Source of the DNA: UMGS1696 sp963643035
GTDB lineage: Bacteria; Bacillota; Clostridia; Oscillospirales; CAG-272
Assembly: GCA_963643035.1 (NCBI GenBank)
Contig: CAVIKO010000002.1
Span: 25,583-89,582 of the forward strand
Reading direction: 5' to 3'
Length of the DNA stretch: 64,000 nucleotides
Shown: one piece after another, positions 9,071 through 18,000 of the stretch
Numbering within the stretch: the stretch's first letter is position 1
Layout of the letters: every line of letters begins with the position of its first letter
Position numbers and translations under genes: made by a program
The notes under the pieces: model-generated
Told to the model about the DNA's origin: nothing
Database searches by the model: none
The model's input: the letters and a program-made list of their open reading frames with translations, nothing else

Positions 9071-9142
9071 GCTGATGTTAAGGTTGTTTTCGCGTCAAAA
9101 GCCCGGAAATCCAAGACGTTTGATACAAAAATTCGATTGCTC
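9071..9142. repeat. Degenerate copy of the dispersed ~94-bp inverted-repeat element
   Basis: The stretch from CTGATGTTAAGGTTGTTTT to ATTCGATTGCTCCGG aligns along its length with the intact elements at 37.7, 54.1, 57.7, 60.9 and 62.1 kb (same order: CTGATGTAAGGTT, GCGATAAAAG, central loop, second arm, ATCCGATT). The palindromic arms have decayed. It lies upstream of the beta-helix gene. Confidence 0.55.
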
Positions 9143-9233
9143 CGGCATTCTATGAACAGTATAGCAGGAAATATGCTGTCTGTCAAGAAACAAATTGATA
9201 TATATCGGCTTATCATCATTATTTCCGTATCCC

Positions 9234-9262
9234 TTGTATCCACCGCGAATTTGTGCTATACT
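9234..9262 (+). promoter_or_regulatory. Promoter of the GH78-like gene
   Basis: TTGTAT (9234-9239), 17-bp spacer, TATACT (9257-9262). An AAGGAG ribosome site follows shortly before the ATG at 9295. Confidence 0.65.
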
Positions 9263-9294
9263 ATAGTAGTAAATCCATTGTAAGGAGTATTCCC

Positions 9295-11430
9295 ATGACA
9301 CAAGAATTCTATTCCGGCATCGGTCGTTTTATCTGGCTTGATCCGGCAGTCTATCCCGAAATGCAGGAGACATCGTTCGACAACAGCGATGGTGGTAACT
9401 ACTGCGTTGCAGCGTTTACCCATACCGTATCCCTCTCCGGCAAGGTTCGTTCCATCACGCTTGATGTGACCGGAGCCGCGCAGTATTTTCTCTGGTGCAA
9501 TAACCGGTTTGTCGGACTTGGACCCGCGTCCGCCGGCGGTGATTTTCTCGCTTCCAAACCGCTGTCGTGGCAATATGTCGATCGCTATACGTACCATACC
9601 GACACCGATGCGTCATCGCTTGTGTTTTACGCTAAGGTGCGGCTGAAATCGGAGCGGCTGACGGAATTTACCCCCGGTAAGGGCGATTTCCTCTTGTCCG
9701 GTACCATCGAATATGAAAATGGTACACGGGAGTCCTTCGGTACGGATGAAACGTGGCTTTCCCGTGTGGATCGCAGCCATACGGCACCCGGTGCTTACGA
9801 CGCGACTGTCACGCCGGACGAATGGAGTCATGCCGTTCTGACCGAGGTGTCTGCACGCCTGCCGATTTCTGAGATTCCCAACCTCGCCTATACCCCTGTC
9901 TACGGCGATTATTGGACGGAACCGCGCCCTGTATATGCCGGAGAATCGTATGAGATCGACTATCCGCGGATCCATTGCGCTTATCTCGCGCTGCACGCCA
10001 CCGGAGCCTGCACCGTGGAGCTTGGCTGTTCGGAACGCGGCGGGATTCGGGACAGAGAAACGGTCACGTTTGGAAAAAACGGTGGGGAATACCGGGGACT
10101 GGTGATGTATTCCGTCGGCTATCTTTCCGTGAAGGTTGTCGCAGCAGGAGAGAATGTGCGGATTCTGCCCTACCTCATAGACAGCCGTTATCCGGTGACG
10201 GTGGAAGGGACACTCCATACCTCCGATCCCGCGCTCGACAAGGTGTATGACGTGTGTAAATGGACGCTTTCGATTTGTCGTCAGTCCCTGCATCTCGACA
10301 GTCCGAGTCATCAGGAACTGCTCGCCTGCACCGGGGATTACCTTGTGGAAACGAATATGACCCTTTTCACTTTCGGCGATATGCGCCTTGCCGCTCAGGA
10401 CATCCGCCGCACCGCCGATTGGCTCATGGAAAACGATGGGAGAATGTTTCACACCTCCTACAGCCTGATGTGGGTACAGTGGATCCGCAAGGTCTACACC
10501 TTCACCGGGGACCGTGATCTCATTCGGTACTGTAAGGATGCACTCGACACGCTTCTCACCCGGTTTCATGGCTACATCGGCAAAAACGGGATTCTCGACA
10601 ACGCGCCGGACTACATGTTCATCGATTGGCTGGAGATGGAAGGATACAATATGCACCATCCGCCGAAATCGCTTGGGCAGACGGTGCTGTGTGCATTTTA
10701 CTATAAGGCGTTGACCGACGCGTGTGCATTGTGCAAGGTCATGGAGCATGAGCCGGACGGCGCGTGGTGGACGGCAAAACGCGCATCGTGGGCATCCCGT
10801 ATGGCGTCGTTCAAGCCCGCGTTCCATCGCGCCTTCTATGACGCAGACGCGGGACTGTACGTCGACGGGCTGCCGGAGGAGGATGCGGGCAACGAGCCGT
10901 GGCGTCCGAAAAATGTACCGCTTCGTCATTTCACCCGTCATGCGAACGTTCTTGCCGCCATGTACGGATTATGCCCCGACGAAGATCGCGAACGGATTCT
11001 CCGCCGCACGGTGGATCCGGCGTCCGAACTGCAGCAGGTGCAGCCGTACTATATGTACTTTATTTTGGAAGCGGTATGGGAGAACGGGCTGTTTGGCGAT
11101 TACGGGATGCAGATCCTTTCTCTGTGGAAGCCGCTTGTGGAAACGTGCGACAAGGGACTCCAGGAGGGATGGTTCGCGCCGCCTGCGTACAGCTTTGATT
11201 ACAGCCACGCATGGGGAGGTACGCCTGCCTATCATCTGCCGCTTTGTCTGACGGGATTGCATATCGTGGAGCCGGGTTACAAAAAAATCACCCTTTCGCC
11301 TTGTCTGTGGGGACTGAAATCTGCCGACGTTTCGTTCCCGACACCGTATGGACAGATCCGCGTGTGCCAGAGGGCGGGCGAGGAACCACAGATTACCGTG
11401 CCGGATGGAATCGAGTGGGAAGTACGGTAA
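9295..11430 (+). CDS. Alpha-L-rhamnosidase-like glycoside hydrolase (GH78-type six-hairpin fold)
   Basis: The chosen ATG (9295) follows AAGGAG and gives 711 residues without a signal peptide, so the enzyme is likely cytoplasmic. N-terminal beta-sandwich domains (about 1-300) lead into an (alpha/alpha)6 barrel. The motif D335-SPSHQ-E341-LLACTG-D348 matches the GH78 signature DCPxRxERxGWxGD, which holds the general acid and carboxylates. Aromatic MWVQW and DWLEMEGYN segments follow, and a C-terminal sandwich ends the protein. GH78 enzymes release terminal alpha-L-rhamnose. The Arg and Trp of the usual signature are replaced by His339 and Cys345, so a different 6-deoxy sugar specificity is possible (inference). 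It is monocistronic, with its own promoter and terminator. Confidence 0.8.
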   Translation: MTQEFYSGIGRFIWLDPAVYPEMQETSFDNSDGGNYCVAAFTHTVSLSGKVRSITLDVTGAAQYFLWCNNRFVGLGPASAGGDFLASKPLSWQYVDRYTYHTDTDASSLVFYAKVRLKSERLTEFTPGKGDFLLSGTIEYENGTRESFGTDETWLSRVDRSHTAPGAYDATVTPDEWSHAVLTEVSARLPISEIPNLAYTPVYGDYWTEPRPVYAGESYEIDYPRIHCAYLALHATGACTVELGCSERGGIRDRETVTFGKNGGEYRGLVMYSVGYLSVKVVAAGENVRILPYLIDSRYPVTVEGTLHTSDPALDKVYDVCKWTLSICRQSLHLDSPSHQELLACTGDYLVETNMTLFTFGDMRLAAQDIRRTADWLMENDGRMFHTSYSLMWVQWIRKVYTFTGDRDLIRYCKDALDTLLTRFHGYIGKNGILDNAPDYMFIDWLEMEGYNMHHPPKSLGQTVLCAFYYKALTDACALCKVMEHEPDGAWWTAKRASWASRMASFKPAFHRAFYDADAGLYVDGLPEEDAGNEPWRPKNVPLRHFTRHANVLAAMYGLCPDEDRERILRRTVDPASELQQVQPYYMYFILEAVWENGLFGDYGMQILSLWKPLVETCDKGLQEGWFAPPAYSFDYSHAWGGTPAYHLPLCLTGLHIVEPGYKKITLSPCLWGLKSADVSFPTPYGQIRVCQRAGEEPQITVPDGIEWEVR

Positions 11431-11454
11431 CGGATTTTCTATAATACACTACGC

Positions 11455-11506
11455 TCCCTGCGTATCCGCGTGCGCGTTTCACTGGATACGCAGGGAATCT
11501 TTTTTT
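11455..11506 (+). terminator. Intrinsic terminator after the GH78-like gene
   Basis: TCCCTGCGTATCC (11455-11467) pairs with GGATACGCAGGGA (11484-11496), followed by a T run to 11506. Confidence 0.85.
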
Positions 11507-11559
11507 GAAAACCGCTTAAAAACGACTTGAATGCAGATCTTCCTTTATAGAGGATAGCT

Positions 11560-12897
11560 TTACGACTGCGCAAATACGCCGCGGCAAATCACACCGTCCG
11601 TGTCCGTGAGCAATACCGGAAGAAGCTTTCCGACTGCATCGGCGCGATCTGTGGGAATATCGACTTCCACGAAATGTTCCGTATGTCCGTTTGCGATGCC
11701 TTCTTCAACCTTCTCAACAAGGACATATACCGGCTCCGTTCGGTGCGCGGCGACATATTCTGCAAGCATTGCTGCATGAATTTCGTTGTCCACCGCCTCC
11801 AGTGCGCGCACTCGTGCCTTCTTCACCGCCTCCGGCACCTGATCTGTCATTTCCGCCGCCTCCGTTCCCTCGCGGATCGAATACGGAAAGATGTGCAGGT
11901 GCAGAAAACGGGCGTGCCGACAGAACGATGTCGTTTCCGCAAATTCCGCCTCCGTCTCGCCGGGAAATCCGACGATGACATCCGCGCCGAATGTCGCGTC
12001 CGGCATGGCGGATCGCACTCTTTCCATTGCCGCCAACGCCATTTCCGCTGTGTATCGTCTGCGCATCCGGCGGAGTACTGTTGTGGAGCCGCTCTGTATC
12101 GACAGGTGGAAGTGGCGGAGTATGTGATCGACCTCGGTCAGCGTGGCGACAAACGCATCCGACATCACCGTTGGCTCCAGCGATCCCATCCCGATTCGCT
12201 CCACGCCGGGGATTTTGTCCACCTCTCTGAGCAGTGCAGCCAGCGCCATACCATAAGGGAGCTTTTGCCCCTTTTCCCGCAGATCCATGCCGTAGGATGC
12301 CGTTTCGATCCCGGTGAGGATCAGCTCTCTACAGTATCCAGCAAGATGAGTGGCTTCGCGGAGTACCTCACAGGCAGGTTTAGAACGCACCCTGCCTCGC
12401 GCCTTGGGAATGATGCAGTACGCGCACCGATTCTCGCAGCCATCCTCGATTTTTATGTACGACCGAACCCTCTTTGGAACGCGCAGTACCACAGACTCCA
12501 TCGCCGCGCTCGTCATATCGTCCGCATCGACTGCGGCGGCAGCAAAATCCGTATCGGAGAACGTGTCGATGTGGGATAGCACCGCAGGAATTTTTGCTTT
12601 TCGATCGTTGCCGCATACGTAGACCACGCCGGGAATTTTCGCCGCCTCTTCTCCGGAAATCTGGGCAAAGCAGCCGGTGACGACCACATGCGAACCTTGA
12701 GATGCCGCGCGCCGGATCATCTGCCGGGATTTGCGGTCGCTTTCGCCGGTGACGGTACACGTGTTGACGATCACGACCGTCGGAATTTCGCCAATCGGCG
12801 CGTTTTGCCAGCCGCGCTCCGTCAGCTCCTGCGCAATTTCGTCGGATTCACACTGGTTGACCCGGCAGCCGAGCGTGATGATGGAAAAGGTTCTCAT
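11560..12897 (-). CDS. mtaB: tRNA (N6-threonylcarbamoyladenosine(37)-C2)-methylthiotransferase
   Basis: The 445-residue radical SAM methylthiotransferase converts t6A37 to ms2t6A in ANN-decoding tRNAs. The N-terminal UPF0004 domain supplies three cluster cysteines (C11 in LGCRVN, C47 in NTCTVT, C76 in GCFAQ). The radical SAM motif is C154-ENR-C158-AY-C161, and a C-terminal TRAM domain follows. LGCRVNQ and CENRCAYCIIPKARG are diagnostic for the MtaB branch rather than MiaB or RimO. The gene starts 25 bp after the GH95 gene on the same strand and may be read from its transcript. Confidence 0.93.
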   Translation of the reverse strand: MRTFSIITLGCRVNQCESDEIAQELTERGWQNAPIGEIPTVVIVNTCTVTGESDRKSRQMIRRAASQGSHVVVTGCFAQISGEEAAKIPGVVYVCGNDRKAKIPAVLSHIDTFSDTDFAAAAVDADDMTSAAMESVVLRVPKRVRSYIKIEDGCENRCAYCIIPKARGRVRSKPACEVLREATHLAGYCRELILTGIETASYGMDLREKGQKLPYGMALAALLREVDKIPGVERIGMGSLEPTVMSDAFVATLTEVDHILRHFHLSIQSGSTTVLRRMRRRYTAEMALAAMERVRSAMPDATFGADVIVGFPGETEAEFAETTSFCRHARFLHLHIFPYSIREGTEAAEMTDQVPEAVKKARVRALEAVDNEIHAAMLAEYVAAHRTEPVYVLVEKVEEGIANGHTEHFVEVDIPTDRADAVGKLLPVLLTDTDGVICRGVFAQS

Positions 12898-12922
12898 ACT
12901 GTATTAGTTATCCTCGTGAGAT

Positions 12923-15274
12923 TCATGCTTTGAAAAATGGAAGAACGATCTCGTTTGACGAAAGCGTGACTGCTGTTCTGTCGCTGCCGTTCACAAACCG
13001 ATAGCCGGAGCCGATACGCACTTCTTTTTCGATTGGTTTATCTGCTGTGAGCCGCACGACGCCGCCCTCCTCGGTCCAGTCGATAGCGCAGGAGACGGTG
13101 TCTCTGCCGCGCACACCGTGGATGTAGCCGCGTTTCCAATCGTCCGGCAGTGCGGGCAGAACGGTTAGATACGCCATGTGGGACTGAAAGAGCATCTCGT
13201 TCACCGCTGCAGGAATGCCGATATTGCCATCGATTTGGTACGGCGCGGTACGGTTGTCCTCACAGCAGACGGAACCCATTCGTCGCCAGTCGTTGTGTGT
13301 GGTGAAGAAATTGCCCATTAGACAAGCGCGGGAAATCTCAGACAAGCACCACAACGCCGTATTGCCGCGCCGCAACCGCGCTGCTTCTCCCGCCATATTC
13401 GCCATGCCCCAACTCGAATGCTGCTCCGCGCCGCCGATGGTGCCATCATGACCGCCGGAGATGCGCAAATCCTCCGCCCGACAAAACGCTGGATAAAGCG
13501 GGTCGTCCACGGAAATCTCGCTGCCCGGAAATACGGGATAGAGATGACTGTGGTGCCGGTGCGCGTAATAGTCGAGGTAGTAGGGATCGAGCCATTCCGC
13601 AATCGCGCCATCGTCGTTGATCCGGTACGGGCGGCACTTTTGACGCATCCTCTCCCACAGCGGTACCTTGTCTGCGTACAATCCGGTCAGACGTGCTCCC
13701 GCAAGAAGATGGGTCAGAACCTCCCGAAGCAACGCGTACTCCATCGACGCGTTTTTGACCGTCTCAATATTGTATCCGTTCTCATCCCAGACGTTTTTGG
13801 GGGTGTTTTCAGGTGAGGTGGAGGGATAGAGGTCGTAGAATCCATCTGCGTTCTCCACGGCGAAATCCTCATAAAACAGCGCGACCTCGTAGAGATACGG
13901 CATCACGTGTTCGCGGAGATACGCCTCGTCCCCGGTGAAGCGGTAATAGTCCCAGAAATGCTGTCCGAACCATGCCGCGCCGCCTGTCCAGTTCACGATG
14001 TGGTTGGCGAGACACTTGCATAGCCCGGATTCCGGTGTGTTCACGGAATTGATCCAGATCCCGCGGCAGCCAAAGAGCTTCTTGGCGTTCTCTCGGAAAT
14101 CGTCCATCATGGATTCCGTGTAGTCGAGTGCCAGCCGCAGGAAATCGAACATACCGCCTGTCAGCGCGTTCCAGTAGATCATTTCAAAATTAACGTTGTA
14201 CATATAGAACGCCCAGAAGCACCGGTACGTCCCGTTGAACAGTCCGATGAGGTGACAGGGCAGGGTATCCATATCCGTTCCGCCTGTGGAGGAAAGAAAG
14301 AGGTACCGTCCATATGCATACAGCTTTTCAATAAGCTCCGTGGACGCACCGTTGTCCTGCGCATCTGCCAGCAATACATCGTTTGTGCGGTGCGTATCCG
14401 GATCAGAAATGGAAAAATCCACGCCTGAGAAAAGCGGTTTGTGCAGCGCGATATGGGCAGACAGAGCGGTCTCGTAGGACGGTGCCGCATCCAAAATCGC
14501 TATCGATTCCCTGTATCCTTTTTCGCGTGGGACGGATATAAACACGCGGAGAACAAGGGTGATCTCGGTGGCACCTGTCACGGAAAGCCTTCCGTTTTCA
14601 CAGCTGTACGTGCCGTCCGTGGTGATTTTCGCAACCGCGCCGTAATCTCCGGGCAGATACGCTGAATCGTTACGTGCGGCATAGGTGAGATATGCACCGC
14701 TTGCCGCCGATTCCCTTTCCGGAATTTCCGTTTTGCCCAGAGTTTCCGGATCGTGCAGATCGAGCCAGAGCTTGGTATCGATCGTGCCGTTCTGTGCCGT
14801 ATAGTGAAGATAGACAAGATGGCTCTTCCGGGACGCGAAAACCTCGCGGCGATAGGACGTCCCGCCCTCTGTCCACGATACGGATACCACACCCGTGTCC
14901 ATGTGGATTTCACGGCGGTATTGGCGGTAGGAGTTGTTCGCACGTCTGGAGAGACGGATATCGCACACCGGCGTGGGAGATGTGTTGTCACCGTCATAAC
15001 CCGCCTCGCGCAGTGCCGTGGTCAGCACCTGATCCGCCTCGCGCGGATTGTGGTCATCAAGATACTGCCGCACGAGAGGGAGCTTGTCATGTATATCCGG
15101 CAGCGGGGAGTTTTTTCCGCCGCGCCAGAGCTTTGCGTGGTTTATACAGATATATTCTTTCCAGAGACTGCCGTAAACCAGTCCGCCGACGGTTCCGCTG
15201 CCAAACGGTGCGCCTTCCCGCCACATATCGCCATGCCACGCCGCCGGATACCGCATTGTTAATGTATGCTGCAT
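12923..15274 (-). CDS. Glycoside hydrolase family 95 protein, probable alpha-L-fucosidase
   Basis: The 783-residue protein opens with the GH95 N-terminal block YPAAWHGDMWREGAPFGSGT...YGSLWKEYICINHAKLWRGG, followed by a linker and an (alpha/alpha)6 barrel (about 290-690, with WTGGAAWFGQHFWDYYRFTGDEAYL) and a C-terminal beta-sandwich. GH95 members are mostly inverting alpha-1,2-L-fucosidases or alpha-L-galactosidases acting on host glycans and hemicelluloses. No signal peptide is seen, so it probably works on imported oligosaccharides. The family consensus Asn-Glu-Asp-Thr-Leu-Trp is replaced by INHAKLW, so substrate preference may differ. The start ATG has a GAGGT site 10 nt upstream. Confidence 0.88.
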   Translation of the reverse strand: MQHTLTMRYPAAWHGDMWREGAPFGSGTVGGLVYGSLWKEYICINHAKLWRGGKNSPLPDIHDKLPLVRQYLDDHNPREADQVLTTALREAGYDGDNTSPTPVCDIRLSRRANNSYRQYRREIHMDTGVVSVSWTEGGTSYRREVFASRKSHLVYLHYTAQNGTIDTKLWLDLHDPETLGKTEIPERESAASGAYLTYAARNDSAYLPGDYGAVAKITTDGTYSCENGRLSVTGATEITLVLRVFISVPREKGYRESIAILDAAPSYETALSAHIALHKPLFSGVDFSISDPDTHRTNDVLLADAQDNGASTELIEKLYAYGRYLFLSSTGGTDMDTLPCHLIGLFNGTYRCFWAFYMYNVNFEMIYWNALTGGMFDFLRLALDYTESMMDDFRENAKKLFGCRGIWINSVNTPESGLCKCLANHIVNWTGGAAWFGQHFWDYYRFTGDEAYLREHVMPYLYEVALFYEDFAVENADGFYDLYPSTSPENTPKNVWDENGYNIETVKNASMEYALLREVLTHLLAGARLTGLYADKVPLWERMRQKCRPYRINDDGAIAEWLDPYYLDYYAHRHHSHLYPVFPGSEISVDDPLYPAFCRAEDLRISGGHDGTIGGAEQHSSWGMANMAGEAARLRRGNTALWCLSEISRACLMGNFFTTHNDWRRMGSVCCEDNRTAPYQIDGNIGIPAAVNEMLFQSHMAYLTVLPALPDDWKRGYIHGVRGRDTVSCAIDWTEEGGVVRLTADKPIEKEVRIGSGYRFVNGSDRTAVTLSSNEIVLPFFKA

Positions 15275-15315
15275 TGTTGTTGTACCTCATCAAAATCAAC
15301 TGTTAAGTCTAAACT

Positions 15316-15847
15316 GAGTGGGACGGATCGCGCCACCAATCAGCAGCACATCATTCCCACTCGATGCTAAAAAGCGTTATTTTGGAGAATTTCCTGTCAA
15401 GGAAATTCTCAAGAGTGGGACGGATCGCGCCACCAATCAGCAGCACATCATTCCCACTCGATGCTAAAAAGCGTTATTTTGGAGAATTTCCTGTCAAGGA
15501 AATTCTCAAGAGTGGGACGGATCGCGCCACCAATCAGCAGCACATCATTCCCACTCGATGCTAAAAAGCGTTATTTTGGAGAATTTCCTGTCAAGGAAAT
15601 TCTCAAGAGTGGGACGGATCGCGCCACCAATCAGCAGCACATCATTCCCACTCGATGCTAAAAAGCGTTATTTTGGAGAATTTCCTGTCAAGGAAATTCT
15701 CAAGAGTGGGACGGATCGCGCCACCAATCAGCAGCACATCATTCCCACTCGATGCTAAAAAGCGTTATTTTGGAGAATTTCCTGTCAAGGAAATTCTCAA
15801 GAGTGGGACGGATCGCGCCACCAATCAGCAGTACATCATTCCCACTC
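15316..15847. repeat. Tandem array: five 97-bp units plus a 47-bp sixth partial unit
   Basis: Units begin at 15316, 15413, 15510, 15607, 15704 and 15801 and are identical except for one C-to-T change in the last. Each unit has a 47-bp segment bounded by GAGTGGGA and TCCCACTC, which are inverted repeats of each other. It is followed by a 50-bp segment holding the perfect hairpin GAGAATTTCC-N6-GGAAATTCTC. The last unit overlaps the final codons and stop of the PHP phosphatase gene, whose 3' end supplies GAGTGGGAATGA on the minus strand. The period is not divisible by three, so the short open frames in it are not coding. The array sits in the space upstream of the GH95 gene. Confidence 0.95.
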
Positions 15848-16648
15848 CGTAATCGCGTATTCCGAAAAGCTGCCGCCATGATACTGCCAGAGCGTGAGTA
15901 CGCCGTTTGCACGGAGCATTTCGAGCGATTCCCGGTAGTGGCAGTCGAGATATGGTGCGTTGTGACAGTCGGAGGAGAGTGTGAACCGTGCGCCGCGGGA
16001 GGCGAGATGGTGAACCAGCCAATCCGCCGGATAGGGAACGGTGCGGTAGCCGCGGGAGATGGCTCCGGTGTTTACCTCAAAGAGATCGCATAAGGGCAGC
16101 AGCGCATCAGCAGCCTCCATGGCAAGCGAACGGTATTGTGGATCGTCCTCCGGCATAAGGGAAAATTTCGTGATCACATCGAGATGCCCCACAATGGTCG
16201 GGCGGTGGATCCGGATGCAGTCGGTAACCGTCTCCCAATAGTGGCGGGCGTAGGCAAGGGGATCGCCGGAGAAATGCTCCCGCAATGCAGTTTCCTGCCG
16301 TTCCCGGCTGTGGTCGATTTCCAGATACACGCCGTCCTTGCAGAGATAATGTGTGCTGCCGATGGTGTAATCGTACTTGTCCGCAAGCGGCAGCGTGAAC
16401 CGGTCGACCTCCAATCCGAGCGCGATCTCGATTTTGTCCTGATACATCGCGGTGAGGGAACGGATTGTTTCGCGGTATTCCGGAATGCGCGCAAGAGGCA
16501 CGTTCCATGAACAGGGGAAAGGCATTGGGCTGTGATCCGAGAAGCCGAGCACGTCAAACCCCTTCTTGATAGCGGCTTCGATCATCTCAGCGGGCGTATT
16601 CTTCCCATCGGAGAAGATTGTGTGGGTATGTAAATTCTGAAAAGTCAT
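15836..16648 (-). CDS. PHP-domain phosphatase, histidinol-phosphatase-like
   Basis: The 270-residue protein starts at the ATG at 16648, overlapping the HAD stop codon (ATGA), with GGAG upstream. NLHTHTIFSDG is the first PHP metal motif (HxH...SDG), GFSDHSPM the second, and SSDCHNA near residue 240 the last. It resembles HisJ/HisK-type histidinol-phosphate phosphatases, but there are no his genes nearby, so the substrate is open. It is translationally coupled to the HAD phosphatase upstream. Its stop codon lies inside the 97-bp repeat array. Confidence 0.85.
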   Translation of the reverse strand: MTFQNLHTHTIFSDGKNTPAEMIEAAIKKGFDVLGFSDHSPMPFPCSWNVPLARIPEYRETIRSLTAMYQDKIEIALGLEVDRFTLPLADKYDYTIGSTHYLCKDGVYLEIDHSRERQETALREHFSGDPLAYARHYWETVTDCIRIHRPTIVGHLDVITKFSLMPEDDPQYRSLAMEAADALLPLCDLFEVNTGAISRGYRTVPYPADWLVHHLASRGARFTLSSDCHNAPYLDCHYRESLEMLRANGVLTLWQYHGGSFSEYAITEWE

Positions 16649-17286
16649 AGGGAATTTTTCTCCTTCATCAGCAGAGAACATAGATCTATGGGGGTGCGGC
16701 AGACAGAATCGGGAGCGGTGACGGTGCCGAACCCCCAGGTCACATAGCAGAAATCGCAGCCGGATGCACGGGCGGCCTCCTCATCAAATGCGGTGTCACC
16801 GACATAGAGGGAGGATTGCAAATCGTACTTGTCCCGAAGCAGACGAATGTTGTCCGCTTTCCTTTTTCCGGTGTCGCCAGAGCTGATGTAATCCCGGAAA
16901 TATTTTCCGAGTCGGTGATATGTGAGAAAAGCCTCGATGTAGCCTGACTGGCAATTGGATACGATAAAGAGCGGATAGCACTGAGAGAGCGCGGTAAGTA
17001 CCTTGGGAATCTCCGGGTACAATCTACCGCCGTGTGCGAGAAGAAGCTCATTTTCCACAGCGCACGATTCCATTATCAGTCCAAACGCTTTTTCATATGG
17101 CAGATCGGGGAAAAGTAGGGGGGCAAGCTCCTCGTTGGTTCGTCCCATATATGCCTGCACATCCGCTTCTGTGACCGTGCGGTGTATTTCCGGATGGCGC
17201 GCTAAGACCGTTTCCCAAATATGTGCGGTGACGTGAGTCGCATCCCAGAGTGTGCCATCCAAATCGAATAAAATGCTGTCGTACAT
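16645..17286 (-). CDS. HAD-family hydrolase (phosphatase)
   Basis: The start is the ATG at 17286, where the HAD motif follows at once (MYDSILFDLDGTLWDA), giving 213 residues. Motif I is DLDGT, motif II FIVSNCQ, and motif III/IV KADNIRLL...YVGDTAFDEEAARASG. A helical cap lies between motifs I and II, as in phosphoglycolate phosphatase-like subfamily IA. The substrate is unknown. It overlaps the PHP gene by four bases, so the two phosphatases are made together. Confidence 0.85.
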   Translation of the reverse strand: MYDSILFDLDGTLWDATHVTAHIWETVLARHPEIHRTVTEADVQAYMGRTNEELAPLLFPDLPYEKAFGLIMESCAVENELLLAHGGRLYPEIPKVLTALSQCYPLFIVSNCQSGYIEAFLTYHRLGKYFRDYISSGDTGKRKADNIRLLRDKYDLQSSLYVGDTAFDEEAARASGCDFCYVTWGFGTVTAPDSVCRTPIDLCSLLMKEKNSL

Positions 17287-17321
17287 AAATTTTCCTGCTC
17301 TCTCAGTGGATTTCAACTTTC

Positions 17322-17350
17322 AGTATACAACAAATCAACGGAGAGTGCAA
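17322..17350 (-). promoter_or_regulatory. Promoter of the HAD-PHP operon
   Basis: On the minus strand TTGCAC (17345-17350), 17-bp spacer, TATACT (17322-17327). It is divergent from the marR-type gene promoter 64 bp away. Confidence 0.6.
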
Positions 17351-17413
17351 GAGGAAAATGGAAAAATCCTTGTGAAAAACATGGGGGACAATCGTGAAAA
17401 AACGACGGGGCGG

Positions 17414-17442
17414 TTGACTTTCACCTTTTTGCATGGTACAAT
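17414..17442 (+). promoter_or_regulatory. Promoter of the MarR-type regulator gene
   Basis: TTGACT (17414-17419), 17-bp spacer, TACAAT (17437-17442); the ATG follows at 17479. Confidence 0.75.
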
Positions 17443-17478
17443 GTGTAAGATACTGTACAATCGAACGGAGTAGTACCC

Positions 17479-18000
17479 ATGCTGGAAGAAGAACTTTTGC
17501 AAATCACCAATCTCGTGCGTTTGCATTTTTATAAACGTATTTTCGCCGTTGTTCGTGAACGAGAGGGCAGCTTGACTGCGATGGAGGTCTTTGCTGTGGA
17601 GGTAATCCACGCCCTTCATAGACCGACGATCAGCGAGTTTGCGGATTTTCTCGGCATCTCCCGCTCCAATGCGACTTACAAGATCCACTCGCTGGAGCAG
17701 AAGGGATATGTGGAGAAAAGTCCATCCGAGGACGACAGGCGGGAATGGCGGCTCACGCTCACGGAAAAATACTATCGCTATATCCACCTGTATGAGGACA
17801 GCTTCCGTGCCTTTATCCGGGAAAACGAAAAGCACTTTACAAATGAGCAGGTGGAGCACTTCGGCGAGATTCTGCATAAGATTCTCAGCGATGCGGAGGA
17901 ATTCGCCGACTTTGAGGAGTTTACATCGAAACCCTCAGAAGCGTCCGCTGCAGAATTTCCTTCTCTATCTTTACCGGATGCGGATGGAAATCAACCGTAA
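17479..18000 (+). CDS. MarR family transcriptional regulator
   Basis: The 173-residue protein has a central winged helix (TISEFADFLGISRSNATYKIHSLEQKGYVEKSPSEDDRREWRLTLT, about 53-97). The DDRR wing turn is typical of MarR proteins, and helices on both sides provide dimerisation. The C-terminal 30 residues are acidic and Ser/Pro-rich, an addition to the usual length of about 145. Regulators of this kind answer phenolics, oxidants or drugs. It diverges from the HAD-PHP operon and converges, with a 10-bp overlap of 3' ends, on the transglutaminase-like gene. Confidence 0.9.
   Translation: MLEEELLQITNLVRLHFYKRIFAVVREREGSLTAMEVFAVEVIHALHRPTISEFADFLGISRSNATYKIHSLEQKGYVEKSPSEDDRREWRLTLTEKYYRYIHLYEDSFRAFIRENEKHFTNEQVEHFGEILHKILSDAEEFADFEEFTSKPSEASAAEFPSLSLPDADGNQP

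Noticed and set aside
9613..10941. A 442-codon open frame antisense to the GH78-like gene
   Set aside because: It is a shadow of a well-supported glycosidase. Such long antisense frames recur opposite many genes here because of codon bias.
15316..15847. CRISPR array
   Set aside because: All parts of the unit, including what would be spacers, are identical between copies, and no cas genes are near.
15364..15852. Overlapping 65-66-codon frames in the 97-bp repeats
   Set aside because: The period is not a multiple of three, the frames read through the hairpins, and they lack ribosome sites.
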